The position numbers and the translations under genes were made by a program. From assembly GCA_039820585.1 (NCBI GenBank), contig JBCBPV010000012.1:8255-72254 (forward strand): 64,000 nt of DNA, read 5' to 3'. The notes under the pieces were generated by a model. That model had not been told where the DNA came from and did not search any database. It was given only the letters and a program-made list of their open reading frames with translations. The DNA is from JBCBGF01 sp039820585 (GTDB lineage: Bacteria; Pseudomonadota; Alphaproteobacteria; Rhodobacterales; Rhodobacteraceae). Within the stretch, counting starts at the first letter, position 1. Each line of letters begins with the position of its first letter. This document shows positions 25,686 to 33,848 of the stretch, piece after piece.

Positions 25686-25764
25686 GGGCGGGCAAAACCT
25701 CGGCCAGTTTTCGTTAGCGCTGCTCTACCGGGTTCAGCGCAGGTTCACAATCCGGGCACGCGGC

Positions 25765-26709
25765 TTAGCCTATGCGCGTCAGATTGGCGGCCTCATACCC
25801 CTTCAGGATCGGCCGCGCTGCGGGCCAGGCCGTGCCCTCCAGATCCGCCAGTTCGGGGAAAATCGCCACAATCTCGGCTTGCGCATCGGCGCCGTCGGGC
25901 ATGGTTTGCGCGCCGGGCAGATAGCTTTCCGTCGCGATCCCTTCGGCAAAGATGATCTCGTGCCGGTCAAACAACAGATGGATATACGTCACCTCCCGCC
26001 GCGCGACCTGCACGATCGTGTCGCCGTTGATAAGGTGCTTGGCCGCCGCCAGAACCTCGGACGTGCCGGTAGTCACCTCTGCCCGCCAGCCTGACAGAAG
26101 CAGGCGGTGCTGTGGAGACACCTCAAGTGCGCGCGCGTTCCCCAGCGCCCCCGCCATAATCCGCACCGGCGCCAGATCGCCCAACCCCGCTACACTGCGC
26201 TGCCCCACCCAACGGATCGGCTGCAACCCGTGGTCGGCGGTCCGCACCAGATCGCCGGGGCGCAACGTATCAACCGCGCGCGGCCCGGCGGCGGTGGTGA
26301 TCAGCGTGCCGGGCGTGAAACAGGGCGGGCCGAAGGAGGGGACGGTTATGGCGCCTTGCGTTGTCACAAAGGTCGAGGATACGAAAGTGCCGGGATCCAG
26401 CTTGCCGCCATCGGTGGGCGAAAAGATCTGAACCCCATTGGCCAAATACAGCGTTACACCCGTGACGGTCAGCTGACCCGAGCCATCCGACAGGTTTACC
26501 GTCACGGTGTCACCGTCATAGACCTGGGTGATGTCGATGACTGCGGGGTTGCCGTTCAGCCCGCTGATCGAGTCCGCACCGTTTTGCGAGACGAAGTTGT
26601 TGTCGTTCTGATCGGTGACGGTCAGGAATTGCGGCGTCAGCAACGTGCCCGCGGGCGGGGGCGAAAATGGGTCGAGGATCCAGAACTCGTCCTGGAAGGA
26701 TGTGGGCAT
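25765..26709 (-). CDS. Secreted-type protein with Hint (hedgehog/intein) domain
   Basis: The 314-residue protein has about 150 N-terminal residues rich in Asp, Thr, Gly and Asn (FVSQNGADSISGLNGNPAVI), resembling surface beta-structures, followed by a Hint_2 domain: CFTPGTLITTAAGPRAVDTL (nucleophile-like Cys), RPGDLVRTADHGLQPIRWVG, VRIMAGALG and LEVSPQHRLLLSGW. Hint domains catalyse protein self-cleavage, and this type is abundant in Rhodobacteraceae, usually near secretion signals. No N-terminal signal peptide is visible. The ATG at 26709 is chosen because residues before it lack family character. The function is unknown. Confidence 0.8.
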   Translation of the reverse strand: MPTSFQDEFWILDPFSPPPAGTLLTPQFLTVTDQNDNNFVSQNGADSISGLNGNPAVIDITQVYDGDTVTVNLSDGSGQLTVTGVTLYLANGVQIFSPTDGGKLDPGTFVSSTFVTTQGAITVPSFGPPCFTPGTLITTAAGPRAVDTLRPGDLVRTADHGLQPIRWVGQRSVAGLGDLAPVRIMAGALGNARALEVSPQHRLLLSGWRAEVTTGTSEVLAAAKHLINGDTIVQVARREVTYIHLLFDRHEIIFAEGIATESYLPGAQTMPDGADAQAEIVAIFPELADLEGTAWPAARPILKGYEAANLTRIG

Positions 26710-26749
26710 TGGGGGCCTGCCTGCCACTGCTCGGATGCGTTTGCCGCAC

Positions 26750-26766
26750 CATTCATTACGTGAATG
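26750..26766. promoter_or_regulatory. Inverted repeat upstream of the Hint-domain gene
   Basis: CATTCA-TTACG-TGAATG is a perfect 6-bp inverted repeat with a 5-base spacer, centred about 49 bases before the ATG at 26709. The size and symmetry suit a dimeric regulator. No promoter hexamers were recognised next to it. Confidence 0.4.
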
Positions 26767-26886
26767 ATAGCCAAACCGCCCCACAGGTCAAAGGCCGGAG
26801 TTTTCAGCGGCTTGGAGGGAGTCTATCGTGCAACACTTGCAATTTCATCCAGAAGACGACGCCGGACTTTCACCTGGCCTATATTC

Positions 26887-27333
26887 CTAAATTTCTTTCT
26901 TGAAACCCACATGGGAATTTACAAACCCCTGCGCCGTGTAAAACGCATGAGAGCCCGTGCGCGCCGCGTTCATCGTCAGCTGCACGAGACCACAGCCCGC
27001 CGCCTTGGCGCGCGCCTCGGCATCGGCGATCAGCATCCGGCCTATCCCCTGGCCGCGCAGATCGCTGGCCACACGCACGGATTCCAACTGCGCCCGCAAT
27101 GTCGCTTGCAGTGCCAGGCCGTTGAGAAACGTCAGCTGGTAAACCGCAACGATCCTTGGCCCTTGCACCCCGACGATGATGTAATTTCCGGGCTCGTTCG
27201 CCATCCGATCAAAGGCCTCGAAGTAGATCTGTGGATCGGTCCCTTCCCGCCCCGCGCCCAGCACATCATCTGCAATCAGGTCCATGATCGCCGGAACCTC
27301 GTCCCGCCGCGCCTCGCGGAAGGTGACGGTCAT
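26887..27333 (-). CDS. GNAT-family N-acetyltransferase
   Basis: The 148-residue enzyme has the acetyl-CoA site VRVASDLRGQGIGRMLIADAE in the usual R-x-x-G-x-G form, and a typical closing strand with LTMNAARTGSHAFYTAQGFV. The substrate is unknown. The ATG overlaps the trpF stop (ATGA), so it is the last gene of the ihfB-lapA-trpF unit. Confidence 0.85.
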   Translation of the reverse strand: MTVTFREARRDEVPAIMDLIADDVLGAGREGTDPQIYFEAFDRMANEPGNYIIVGVQGPRIVAVYQLTFLNGLALQATLRAQLESVRVASDLRGQGIGRMLIADAEARAKAAGCGLVQLTMNAARTGSHAFYTAQGFVNSHVGFKKEI

Positions 27334-27971
27334 GCCTGTGCCGCGGCGACGAAGCGCGCGATGAGGCCTGCATCCTTGACCCCCGACGCGCTTTCCACAC
27401 CCGAGGACACATCGACCTGCCGCGCCCCGGTCAAGCGCACCGCCTCGCCGACATTGTCCGCGGTCAGACCGCCTGCCAGCATCCAGGGCACCGGCCAGCG
27501 GCGATTGGCGATGAGCCGCCAATCAAAGGCCAGCCCATTGCCGCCGGGCAGGTCCGCGCCCTTGGGCGGTTTGGCATCGACGAGGAGCTGATCGGCAACG
27601 CGGGCATAGGTGTCAAGCGCCGCCAGATCACCGGCCTCGGCCACGCCAACCGCCTTCATCACCGGCAGGCCATAACGCGCCCGTACCTCTGCCACACGCT
27701 GGGGCGTTTCGCGCCCATGTAGCTGCAACATATCAAGGGGCACGGTGTCCGTCAGCGCATCCAGCGCGGCGTCATCGGCATCGACCACAAGCGCCACCTT
27801 CGCCACGCCGGGCGGAGCCGTAAGGGCCAAGGCGCGCGCATCCGCGTTGGAGACGTTGCGCGGCGATTTCTCGAAGAAAACCAGACCGATATAGGACGCG
27901 CCTGAGGTCGCGGCCGCAGCAATATCTGCGGGCTTTGACAGCCCGCAAATCTTTACCCGAATGTCCGACAT
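27330..27971 (-). CDS. trpF: Phosphoribosylanthranilate isomerase
   Basis: The 213-residue TIM-barrel enzyme carries out the Amadori rearrangement in tryptophan biosynthesis. The catalytic Cys is in VKICGLSKPADI near the N terminus, the catalytic Asp in LLVDAKPPKG, and phosphate-binding loops are in WMLAGGLTADNV and VDVSSGVESASGVKD. The other trp genes are not in this window, except that in Rhodobacteraceae trpF is commonly placed after lapA, as here. Confidence 0.95.
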   Translation of the reverse strand: MSDIRVKICGLSKPADIAAAATSGASYIGLVFFEKSPRNVSNADARALALTAPPGVAKVALVVDADDAALDALTDTVPLDMLQLHGRETPQRVAEVRARYGLPVMKAVGVAEAGDLAALDTYARVADQLLVDAKPPKGADLPGGNGLAFDWRLIANRRWPVPWMLAGGLTADNVGEAVRLTGARQVDVSSGVESASGVKDAGLIARFVAAAQA

Positions 27972-27992
27972 CGCCCGGCTCTGTGCGCGGCC

Positions 27993-28334
27993 CTAGTCAA
28001 GGAGGGCGAGCACATCTTCCCCACCCTTCTTCGGCGGGCCCTTCAGCTCGGTCATTTCGCGTTCCAATTGCTCACGCGCGCGGCGCTGAGCGCTGGCCTC
28101 GGCGCGGTGTTTGTGCTCGCGCAGCCACTCCCAGACGAAGCCCAACAGGATGCCGACAACGATGCTCACAAAGATGATTACGAACATCGGCAGGGTGATG
28201 GAATAATTGATGCCCGCGAAGTCGGCCAGTTCCGACGGCAGGGCCGTCACGGTCGCATCGTTGCGATTGGCCAGGGCAACAACCAACAGGGCGATCCCGA
28301 TGATCGCAAGGAACACATAACGAATATATCTCAT
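27993..28334 (-). CDS. lapA: LapA-domain membrane protein
   Basis: The 113-residue protein has two hydrophobic segments (YVFLAIIGIALLVVALANRN and LPMFVIIFVSIVVGILLGFV), followed by a charged helical tail with coiled-coil character (HKHRAEASAQRRAREQLERE). This is the LapA/YciS layout; in enterobacteria such proteins work with LapB in lipopolysaccharide quality control. It lies 12 bases behind ihfB and 21 bases before trpF on the same strand. Confidence 0.82.
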   Translation of the reverse strand: MRYIRYVFLAIIGIALLVVALANRNDATVTALPSELADFAGINYSITLPMFVIIFVSIVVGILLGFVWEWLREHKHRAEASAQRRAREQLEREMTELKGPPKKGGEDVLALLD

Positions 28335-28346
28335 AACTCTCGCAGC

Positions 28347-28628
28347 CTACGTGTCGTTCAACCGGTCCCGCAGCAGTTTGCCGGTCTTGAAGAACGGTAC
28401 GTGCTTTTCGTCAACTTGTACACTTTCACCTGTCCGCGGATTTCGACCGATCCGGCCATCGCGCTTTTTCACAGAAAAAGCCCCGAAGCCGCGCAGTTCC
28501 ACACGGTCGCCCGAGGCCATCGCTTCGATGATTTCCTCGAAGATCGTGTTCACGATCCGCTCTACGTCGCGTTGATACAGGTGAGGATTCTCATCCGCGA
28601 TCTTCTGGATCAACTCGGACCGGATCAT
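28347..28628 (-). CDS. ihfB: Integration host factor subunit beta
   Basis: The 93-residue HU/IHF-family protein contains the DNA-binding arm motif GRNPRTGESVQV and the N-terminal MIRSELIQKIADENPHLYQR typical of IHF-beta. With IhfA it bends DNA at specific sites. The ATG at 28628 has GGGAGGTG four bases upstream; a GTG two codons earlier is less well placed. Confidence 0.95.
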   Translation of the reverse strand: MIRSELIQKIADENPHLYQRDVERIVNTIFEEIIEAMASGDRVELRGFGAFSVKKRDGRIGRNPRTGESVQVDEKHVPFFKTGKLLRDRLNDT

Positions 28629-28934
28629 AGACACCTCCCTTTGGCTTTTGGTGCGCAGAGGACAGCCTGCCGCACCCGCCGACTATAGGGGCTTCCGCCG
28701 GGGTTGGGAACAAGCGCAACCGTTATCTGTCCGTTAAATTCGGGCCTAAACGGCTGATTTTGGGTGGATTTACGCCGTGCATCGCGGGGGTTGGCGCTTG
28801 TCCACAGGCGGCCCGCGATGCTGCAACGCGGCTTGGCGGGGTCTGATTCGGCGCACGCGCCGCCCAAGCGCGCGGTTCCGCGTGCCGCCCAATCACGCTA
28901 AGCTATGGCGGCATTCCCCACCGAAGGCACCCCG
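28629..28934. other. Intergenic region between divergent ihfB and the methyltransferase gene
   Basis: The 306-base stretch should contain the ihfB promoter on the minus strand; a TATAGT-like -10 (complement of 28683-28688) is visible but lacks a well-spaced -35. No gene was recognised. Confidence 0.5.
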
Positions 28935-29759
28935 ATGAATGGCGAGAGCTTTGCAGATCAGTTGCGCATCCTGGCCGCGTTGGAGGAAGGCCCTGCCACC
29001 GATCGCGTGCTGGACGCGTTCCGCACCGTCCCACGCGAAACCTTCGCGGGCCCCGGCCCGTGGAAATACCGCTCGCCCCATGAAGGGTTCACACTGCCCG
29101 TGCGCGCAACGCCTGATGCCGATCCCAAATGGCTCTATCACGCTGTCCTGATCGTGCTGGATGAGGCAAAGGGCATCAACATCGGCGATCCGGGCTTTTG
29201 GACGCGCCATTTCACCCGCGCCGACATCCAACCAGGCACCCGCATCCTGCAAGTGGGGGCAGGTGTCGGCTATTACACCGCGATCCTGTGCCACCTCGCA
29301 GGGCCCAAAGGCGCGGTTGTCGCCTATGAGGTTGAGCCGGACCTGGCCGCGCGCGCGAAGGCCAATCTGGAAGGTCGCCAGAATGTCGAGATCCGCCCGG
29401 GCAACGCAGCGACGGACCTTGCGGGCGACGAACAGTTCGACCTGATCGTCGCCTTTGCGGGCGTCACCCATGTACCCGATCTCTGGTCCGCGCACATGGC
29501 GCCGGGTGCGCGCCTTCTGGTGCCGCTGACCGGCGCGAACTGGTGGGGCGCCATGATCCTTGCCCAGCGCTGCGAAGGTGGGTTTGAGGCCACCACCCTG
29601 GGGCCGAGCGGTGTCTATCCGTGCACCGGGGCGCGCGATGACCGGCTTGCCGCGCGTATCACCGAGCTTTTCAGCGACGCCTCACGCCTGGTAGGTTGGC
29701 GGCTGCGCCTTTTGGGCGACGAAGGCCAGGTGCGGATCGAGGCGGGGAACGCGGCGTAG
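28935..29759 (+). CDS. Protein-L-isoaspartate-methyltransferase-like enzyme
   Basis: The 274-residue protein has the PCMT layout: an N-terminal part with VLDAFRTVPRETFAGPGPW, then motif I ILQVGAGVGYYTAILCHLAG and the acidic strand AYEVEPDLAARAKANL. In PCMT the preceding segment usually contains a conserved TISxP; here GFWTRHFTRADIQPG stands in its place, so the substrate may differ. The ATG at 28935 follows AAGG; another ATG lies ten codons upstream at 28905. The gene is inserted between rpsA and ihfB on the opposite strand. Confidence 0.78.
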   Translation: MNGESFADQLRILAALEEGPATDRVLDAFRTVPRETFAGPGPWKYRSPHEGFTLPVRATPDADPKWLYHAVLIVLDEAKGINIGDPGFWTRHFTRADIQPGTRILQVGAGVGYYTAILCHLAGPKGAVVAYEVEPDLAARAKANLEGRQNVEIRPGNAATDLAGDEQFDLIVAFAGVTHVPDLWSAHMAPGARLLVPLTGANWWGAMILAQRCEGGFEATTLGPSGVYPCTGARDDRLAARITELFSDASRLVGWRLRLLGDEGQVRIEAGNAA

Positions 29760-29781
29760 GGGCCAACACGCTGCCAAAACG

Positions 29782-29811
29782 AAAAAGGCCCGGCAGTTAT
29801 CCTGCCGGGCC
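29782..29811 (-). terminator. Rho-independent terminator of rpsA
   Basis: On the minus strand GGCCCGGCAG (29811-29802) and CTGCCGGGCC (29796-29787) form a perfect 10-bp stem with a 5-base loop, followed by TTTTT (29786-29782). It lies 26 bases after the rpsA stop. Confidence 0.93.
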
Positions 29812-29836
29812 TCAAACGCGCTACAGCGCCATTCGC

Positions 29837-31516
29837 TTAGTCGTCGTCCTGCTTCAGTGCGGCACCCAGGATATCCCCCAGCGACGCGCCTGAGTCGGAC
29901 GAGCCATACTGCTGCACGGCTTCCTTCTCTTCAGCGATCTCGCGCGCCTTGATCGACAGGCCAAGGCGGCGGGTCTTCTGGTCGACATTCGTCACACGCA
30001 CGTCCACCTTGTCGCCCACGCCAAACCGCTCGGGCCGCTGTTCGGCACGGTCGCGTGACAGATCCGAGCGGCGGATAAAGGACTTGGCGCCCTCGTATTC
30101 CACTTCGATCCCGCCATCTTCGATCGCGGTGACTTCCACCGTGATGATCGAGCCGCGCTTCACGCCCTCGGTCGCGCCAGTGAAGCTGTCGTCCAGCGCC
30201 TTGACGGAAAGCGAAATCCGCTCTTTCTCGACATCGACCTCGGTGACCACGGCGTTGACCATGTCACCCTTGCGATAGTTGCCAATCGCCTCTTCCCCGC
30301 GCTGATCCCAGCTGAGGTCGGAGAGGTGCACCATGCCGTCGATGTCGTTGTCGAGACCGATGAACAGACCGAACTCGGTGATGTTCTTGACCTCGCCTTC
30401 GACCGGCGTGCCCTCGGGGTGGCTTTCGGCGAAAACCTCCCACGGGTTGCGCATGGTCTGTTTCAGGCCCAGCGACACGCGGCGCTTGGTGGTGTCGATC
30501 TCCAGCACCATCACGTCGACTTCCTGAGACGTCGACACGATCTTGCCCGGATGGACATTCTTCTTGGTCCAGCTCATTTCCGAGACATGGACGAGACCTT
30601 CGACACCAGCCTCCAGCTCAACAAACGCGCCGTAGTCGGTGATGTTCGTCACGCGGCCTTTATGGACCGAACCAAGGCCAAACTTCGCCTCGACCGCATC
30701 CCACGGGTCGTCCTGAAGCTGCTTCATGCCCAGGCTGATACGGTGGGTTTCCTTGTTGATCTTGATGACCTGCACCTTGACGGTTTCGCCGATCGCCAGG
30801 ATTTCCGACGGGTGGTTCACACGGCGCCAGGCCATGTCGGTCACGTGAAGCAGGCCGTCCACACCGCCCAGGTCCACGAAGGCCCCGTATTCGGTGATGT
30901 TCTTGACGACACCATCGACGGCCTGACCCTCGGTCAGGTTGCCGATCACTTCGGCGCGCTGTTCGGCACGGCTTTCTTCCAGGATGGCACGGCGCGAGAC
31001 AACGATGTTGCCGCGACGACGGTCCATTTTCAGGATCTGGAAGGGCTGCTTGAGGCCCATCAAAGGCCCAGCATCGCGCACCGGGCGCACATCGACCTGT
31101 GAGCCGGGCAGGAAAGCAACCGCGCCGCCCAGATCCACAGTAAAGCCACCCTTGACCCGCCCGAAGATCGCGCCTTCGACGCGGTTCTCGTCGGCATAGG
31201 CCTTTTCCAGACGGTCCCAGGCTTCCTCGCGCCGCGCTTTGTCACGGCTGATCGAGGCTTCCCCGCGGGAGTTTTCGACCCGGTCGAGATAAACCTCAAC
31301 CTCATCGCCAACGGCGATTTCAGGGGCTTCTCCGGGGCTTGCGAATTCTTTCAGTTCGACGCGGCCTTCCATCTTGTAGCCGACATCGATGATGGCTTGT
31401 CCCGCCTCAATGGCGATAACCCGGCCTTTGACAACAGAGCCCTCGTCGGGCGTGTCAATCTCGAAGCTTTCGTTCAGGAGGGCTTCGAATTCCTCCATAG
31501 ATGCATTAGCGCTCAT
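29837..31516 (-). CDS. rpsA: 30S ribosomal protein S1
   Basis: The 559-residue RNA-binding protein has six S1 repeats, each with pieces such as GFTVDLGGAVAFLPGSQVD, ITEYGAFVDLGGVDGLLHV, ITDYGAFVELEAGVEGLVHV and ITEFGLFIGLDNDIDGMVHL. It unwinds and presents mRNA to the ribosome. Length and ending (ILGAALKQDDD) are typical of alphaproteobacteria. It has its own promoter, a leader of about 160 nt and a strong terminator. Confidence 0.97.
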   Translation of the reverse strand: MSANASMEEFEALLNESFEIDTPDEGSVVKGRVIAIEAGQAIIDVGYKMEGRVELKEFASPGEAPEIAVGDEVEVYLDRVENSRGEASISRDKARREEAWDRLEKAYADENRVEGAIFGRVKGGFTVDLGGAVAFLPGSQVDVRPVRDAGPLMGLKQPFQILKMDRRRGNIVVSRRAILEESRAEQRAEVIGNLTEGQAVDGVVKNITEYGAFVDLGGVDGLLHVTDMAWRRVNHPSEILAIGETVKVQVIKINKETHRISLGMKQLQDDPWDAVEAKFGLGSVHKGRVTNITDYGAFVELEAGVEGLVHVSEMSWTKKNVHPGKIVSTSQEVDVMVLEIDTTKRRVSLGLKQTMRNPWEVFAESHPEGTPVEGEVKNITEFGLFIGLDNDIDGMVHLSDLSWDQRGEEAIGNYRKGDMVNAVVTEVDVEKERISLSVKALDDSFTGATEGVKRGSIITVEVTAIEDGGIEVEYEGAKSFIRRSDLSRDRAEQRPERFGVGDKVDVRVTNVDQKTRRLGLSIKAREIAEEKEAVQQYGSSDSGASLGDILGAALKQDDD

Positions 31517-31825
31517 GCGTGTGTCATATCCTTAACGTTGCTATACTGGCCGGACGGTTGTCTCCGCCGGTCTTTGGGTTGGTCTTGGTTGGTCACATCC
31601 CGGTTTGAAAACAAAGAAGGGCCGGTAGCAACCGACCCTGCCCGCTTCAGCGTCCGCAGCCGTGACCGCTGCTTCGACGGGCGCTCTATAGGCGGAATGG
31701 GGTTGTGTGGCAAGGGGTGTGGCGGGATTGGCGCGGCAGTATCGCGCCCATGGAATCCACACTAAGCTGCACGAAACAGGGTAGTGAAACGCAAATGCGG
31801 CGGTAAACGCGGGGAAAAACGAACG
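31517..31825 (-). promoter_or_regulatory. rpsA promoter and structured leader
   Basis: On the minus strand TTGCCA (31713-31708) and TATAGA (31690-31685) are separated by 17 bases, a good sigma-70 type promoter with a start near 31678. The leader of about 160 nt holds a stem GGGTCGG/CCGGCCC followed by a T-rich stretch (31641-31610), and a second GC stem near 31575-31550. Such leaders are candidates for autocontrol by S1. The rest of this stretch up to 31825 is the upstream region of the divergent methyltransferase-like gene, where nothing else was recognised. Confidence 0.65.
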
Positions 31826-32653
31826 ATGGCAAAGATGCAGGATGATATCGGCCAAGTCGCTTGGACTACCGACGCGTTGCGCGCAGCATATCCCGAGTTT
31901 CAGGCGGTCTACAAAGATCGGCCGTTGGCCAGCAACGACGGGGGTATGAAAGCACCGCATGCTTTTTTGACCTGGTTCATAATGAAGACCTGTCAGCCTT
32001 CATTGATCGTTGAAAGTGGTGTCTGGCGTGGGCAAGGCACTTGGCTGATTGAGCAGGCGTGCCCAGAAGCCGAGCTTGTGTGCCTCGACATCGACTTTTC
32101 ACCCTTGGTCTACAAAGCATCCAACGCGGAATATATCCAAAGCGATTTTGACACAGTCGATTTCTCCGATCGGGATCTCAGCGCAGCGATATGCTTTTTC
32201 GACGACCATCAAAATGCGCTTACCAGATTGCAACAGATGCTTTGGAAAGGATTTCGGACCGCCATTTTCGAAGACAACTATCCGACCGGCAAGGGGGACT
32301 GCTACTCGCTGAAACAGGCGTTTGCAGGGGTCGGCCAAGCTCCGCCGACAGAGCAAACAGCGTCCCGCCCGTCTCTCTTGAAGCGCCTGAAGGGGACCAA
32401 CCTCGTCGAAGCGCAAGCGGCGCACGTTCCGCCAAACCTGGCCCATCGCCACACGCTCATGTCCCGCATCAAGACCTATTACGAAGGCCCACCTCTGTTG
32501 CGGCTTGAATCCACACGCTGGGGGGACCCGTGGGACGATCGCACCTATCCAACCAAGCCTGCGCTTTTCACTGAGGATGAAGCTGACGAGCAAACAAAGG
32601 CCGAAGCGGCGTTTTTCACGTGGCTTTGCTTCGTCGAGATCGACGGTGTTTAG
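31826..32653 (+). CDS. Methyltransferase-like protein (Rossmann fold)
   Basis: The 275-residue protein contains LIVESGVWRGQGTWLIEQA, which resembles the SAM-binding loop of class I methyltransferases, followed by ELVCLDIDFSPL and an ICFFDDHQNALTR segment. The C-terminal third contains several aromatic and acidic stretches and a possible lid. It could be a polysaccharide- or metabolite-modifying enzyme. Codon use is less GC-rich than in rpsA. The ATG at 31826 was chosen because sequence before it is purely basic and unlike the rest. Confidence 0.6.
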   Translation: MAKMQDDIGQVAWTTDALRAAYPEFQAVYKDRPLASNDGGMKAPHAFLTWFIMKTCQPSLIVESGVWRGQGTWLIEQACPEAELVCLDIDFSPLVYKASNAEYIQSDFDTVDFSDRDLSAAICFFDDHQNALTRLQQMLWKGFRTAIFEDNYPTGKGDCYSLKQAFAGVGQAPPTEQTASRPSLLKRLKGTNLVEAQAAHVPPNLAHRHTLMSRIKTYYEGPPLLRLESTRWGDPWDDRTYPTKPALFTEDEADEQTKAEAAFFTWLCFVEIDGV

Positions 32654-32849
32654 GCGCATCGTCTGAAAAGTCGAGCGAACACACCCATGCAGATCATGTG
32701 TCTGAACGCCCCGGAACCGGGGGCCGCGTCAGGACGACACCAAACCGGGGAAGTCCAGATGACATGCCGGTCCGCGACCCCGAAGTGACGGACCAATGCC
32801 CGCTGGTGCTGACCCTCTAGCGCCCTTCACCCAGCATTTCCGCCTCCAG

Positions 32850-33095
32850 CTACGCGATCACCTCTGCAAGCCGTCCCACATCCGCCCGGTACATCCAGAA
32901 CTTGCCCTGCTTCTCCACCACCGCCAGCCCGGTCTTGCGCAGCACCTTCAAGTGCTCGGACACCGACGCATGCGCCATCCCCGCCCCTGCTGCCAGATCG
33001 CCCGCCGCCATCGCACGGTCGCGGCACATCCCAAGAAGGCGTCGCCGTTCCCTATGTGCGAGCGCGCGCAGCACCTCGTCGCTGAGATCGGCCAT
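32850..33095 (-). CDS. ArsR-family transcriptional regulator (short, possible nonsense truncation)
   Basis: The 81-residue winged helix protein has the ArsR recognition region AGMAHASVSEHLKVLRKTGL and the wing VVEKQGKFWMYRADVG. Its ATG overlaps the stop of the VOC gene (ATGA), so both are co-transcribed. After LAEVIA the frame ends with TAG at 32852-32850, yet the same frame continues LEAEMLGEGR before a second TAG at 32819-32817, which reads like the natural tail of such a protein; a GAG-to-TAG change is likely. Loss of ten residues behind the wing may be tolerated. Confidence 0.8.
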   Translation of the reverse strand: MADLSDEVLRALAHRERRRLLGMCRDRAMAAGDLAAGAGMAHASVSEHLKVLRKTGLAVVEKQGKFWMYRADVGRLAEVIA

Positions 33096-33439
33096 CAGAT
33101 CTCGATCAATGTCACCGTGTTGCCGTCGGGATCGCCGATCTGAGCCTTCTTGACCCAGCCATTGTCGGTCGCAGGCATCACGACCGTCCCGCCCGCAGCG
33201 ATGACGCGCGACAGCATCTTTTCCAGATCAGTCACCGCAATGCCGAGTGTCAGCCCAGGGGCCTCTGCCTCCATCACTGCGCCATTGGGCCCGCCGTCTG
33301 GCGTGGTGACCAGCGCATAGCCTGGGCCCTTGAGGTCCACCGTCCAGCCAAACAGATCGGCATAAAACGCCCCGGTTTTCGCCGCGTCTGCACCGGCGAT
33401 GTCGAAATGCGCCAGCGCGCCGTGGGTGAAATCGGTCAT
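33095..33439 (-). CDS. VOC-family (glyoxalase/bleomycin-resistance fold) protein
   Basis: The 114-residue protein has the beta-alpha-beta-beta-beta modules of the vicinal-oxygen-chelate fold: ALAHFDIAGADAAKTGAFYA, then YADLFGWTVDL and a second half ending IGDPDGNTVTLIEI. Such proteins act as metal-dependent lyases, dioxygenases or drug-binding proteins. It is the first gene of a two-gene unit with the ArsR regulator. The ATG at 33439 follows GGAG. A perfect palindrome covers its promoter. Confidence 0.83.
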   Translation of the reverse strand: MTDFTHGALAHFDIAGADAAKTGAFYADLFGWTVDLKGPGYALVTTPDGGPNGAVMEAEAPGLTLGIAVTDLEKMLSRVIAAGGTVVMPATDNGWVKKAQIGDPDGNTVTLIEI

Positions 33440-33454
33440 AAGATGGCTCCTCAA

Positions 33455-33476
33455 CATTTAGGAATTATCCTAAATG
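33455..33476 (-). promoter_or_regulatory. Operator of the VOC-arsR operon, overlapping the -10
   Basis: CATTTAGGA-ATTA-TCCTAAATG is a perfect 22-base inverted repeat (9-bp arms) starting 16 bases before the VOC start codon. On the minus strand its centre reads GATAAT (33469-33464), five of six matches to a -10 hexamer, so a bound repressor would block transcription directly. The ArsR protein encoded in the operon is the obvious candidate. Confidence 0.8.
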
Positions 33477-33848
33477 ATGAGCATGCGCTCTGCCCTCACG
33501 TCAAGACCACAGGCAACGCGCGGTCCACTTACACCGCTTTCGTTCCCACGGCATACACCTCGTCCCCGGATCCAGATGCACACGGTCGAACGCCCCAACA
33601 GGGGCCAGTCGATACCGGCCAGGTTGGGGGCCAGCGCTTCAGTGCCCCCGATACGACGACAGACCACCGCACCGGCGGCGCCGCCACTTTGCCCGCACAT
33701 GACGCGTTAAAGGGGGCCCCTCACCCCAACCTTCTTCCCCGTGGGGAGAGGGAACGCTTCGCGTCCCAAAAGGCCAAACTCTTCCGCCCTTGCCAGATCG
33801 CCAGGTTCGCCGCATCCTCTGACCGCCAATAATCCAAGGGAGGTCAGG
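33477..33848. other. Intergenic region with one REP-like half element
   Basis: No gene was recognised. At 33719-33752 the sequence CCTCACCCCAACC ... GGGGAGAGGG is a diverged member of the CCCTCACCCTAACCCTCTCCC repeat family. A ribosome site GGGAGG lies just before the DUF2189 gene at 33849. Confidence 0.55.

Noticed and set aside
33470..33700. Small minus-strand frame upstream of the VOC gene
   Set aside because: No family resemblance, and it overlaps the VOC-arsR operator.
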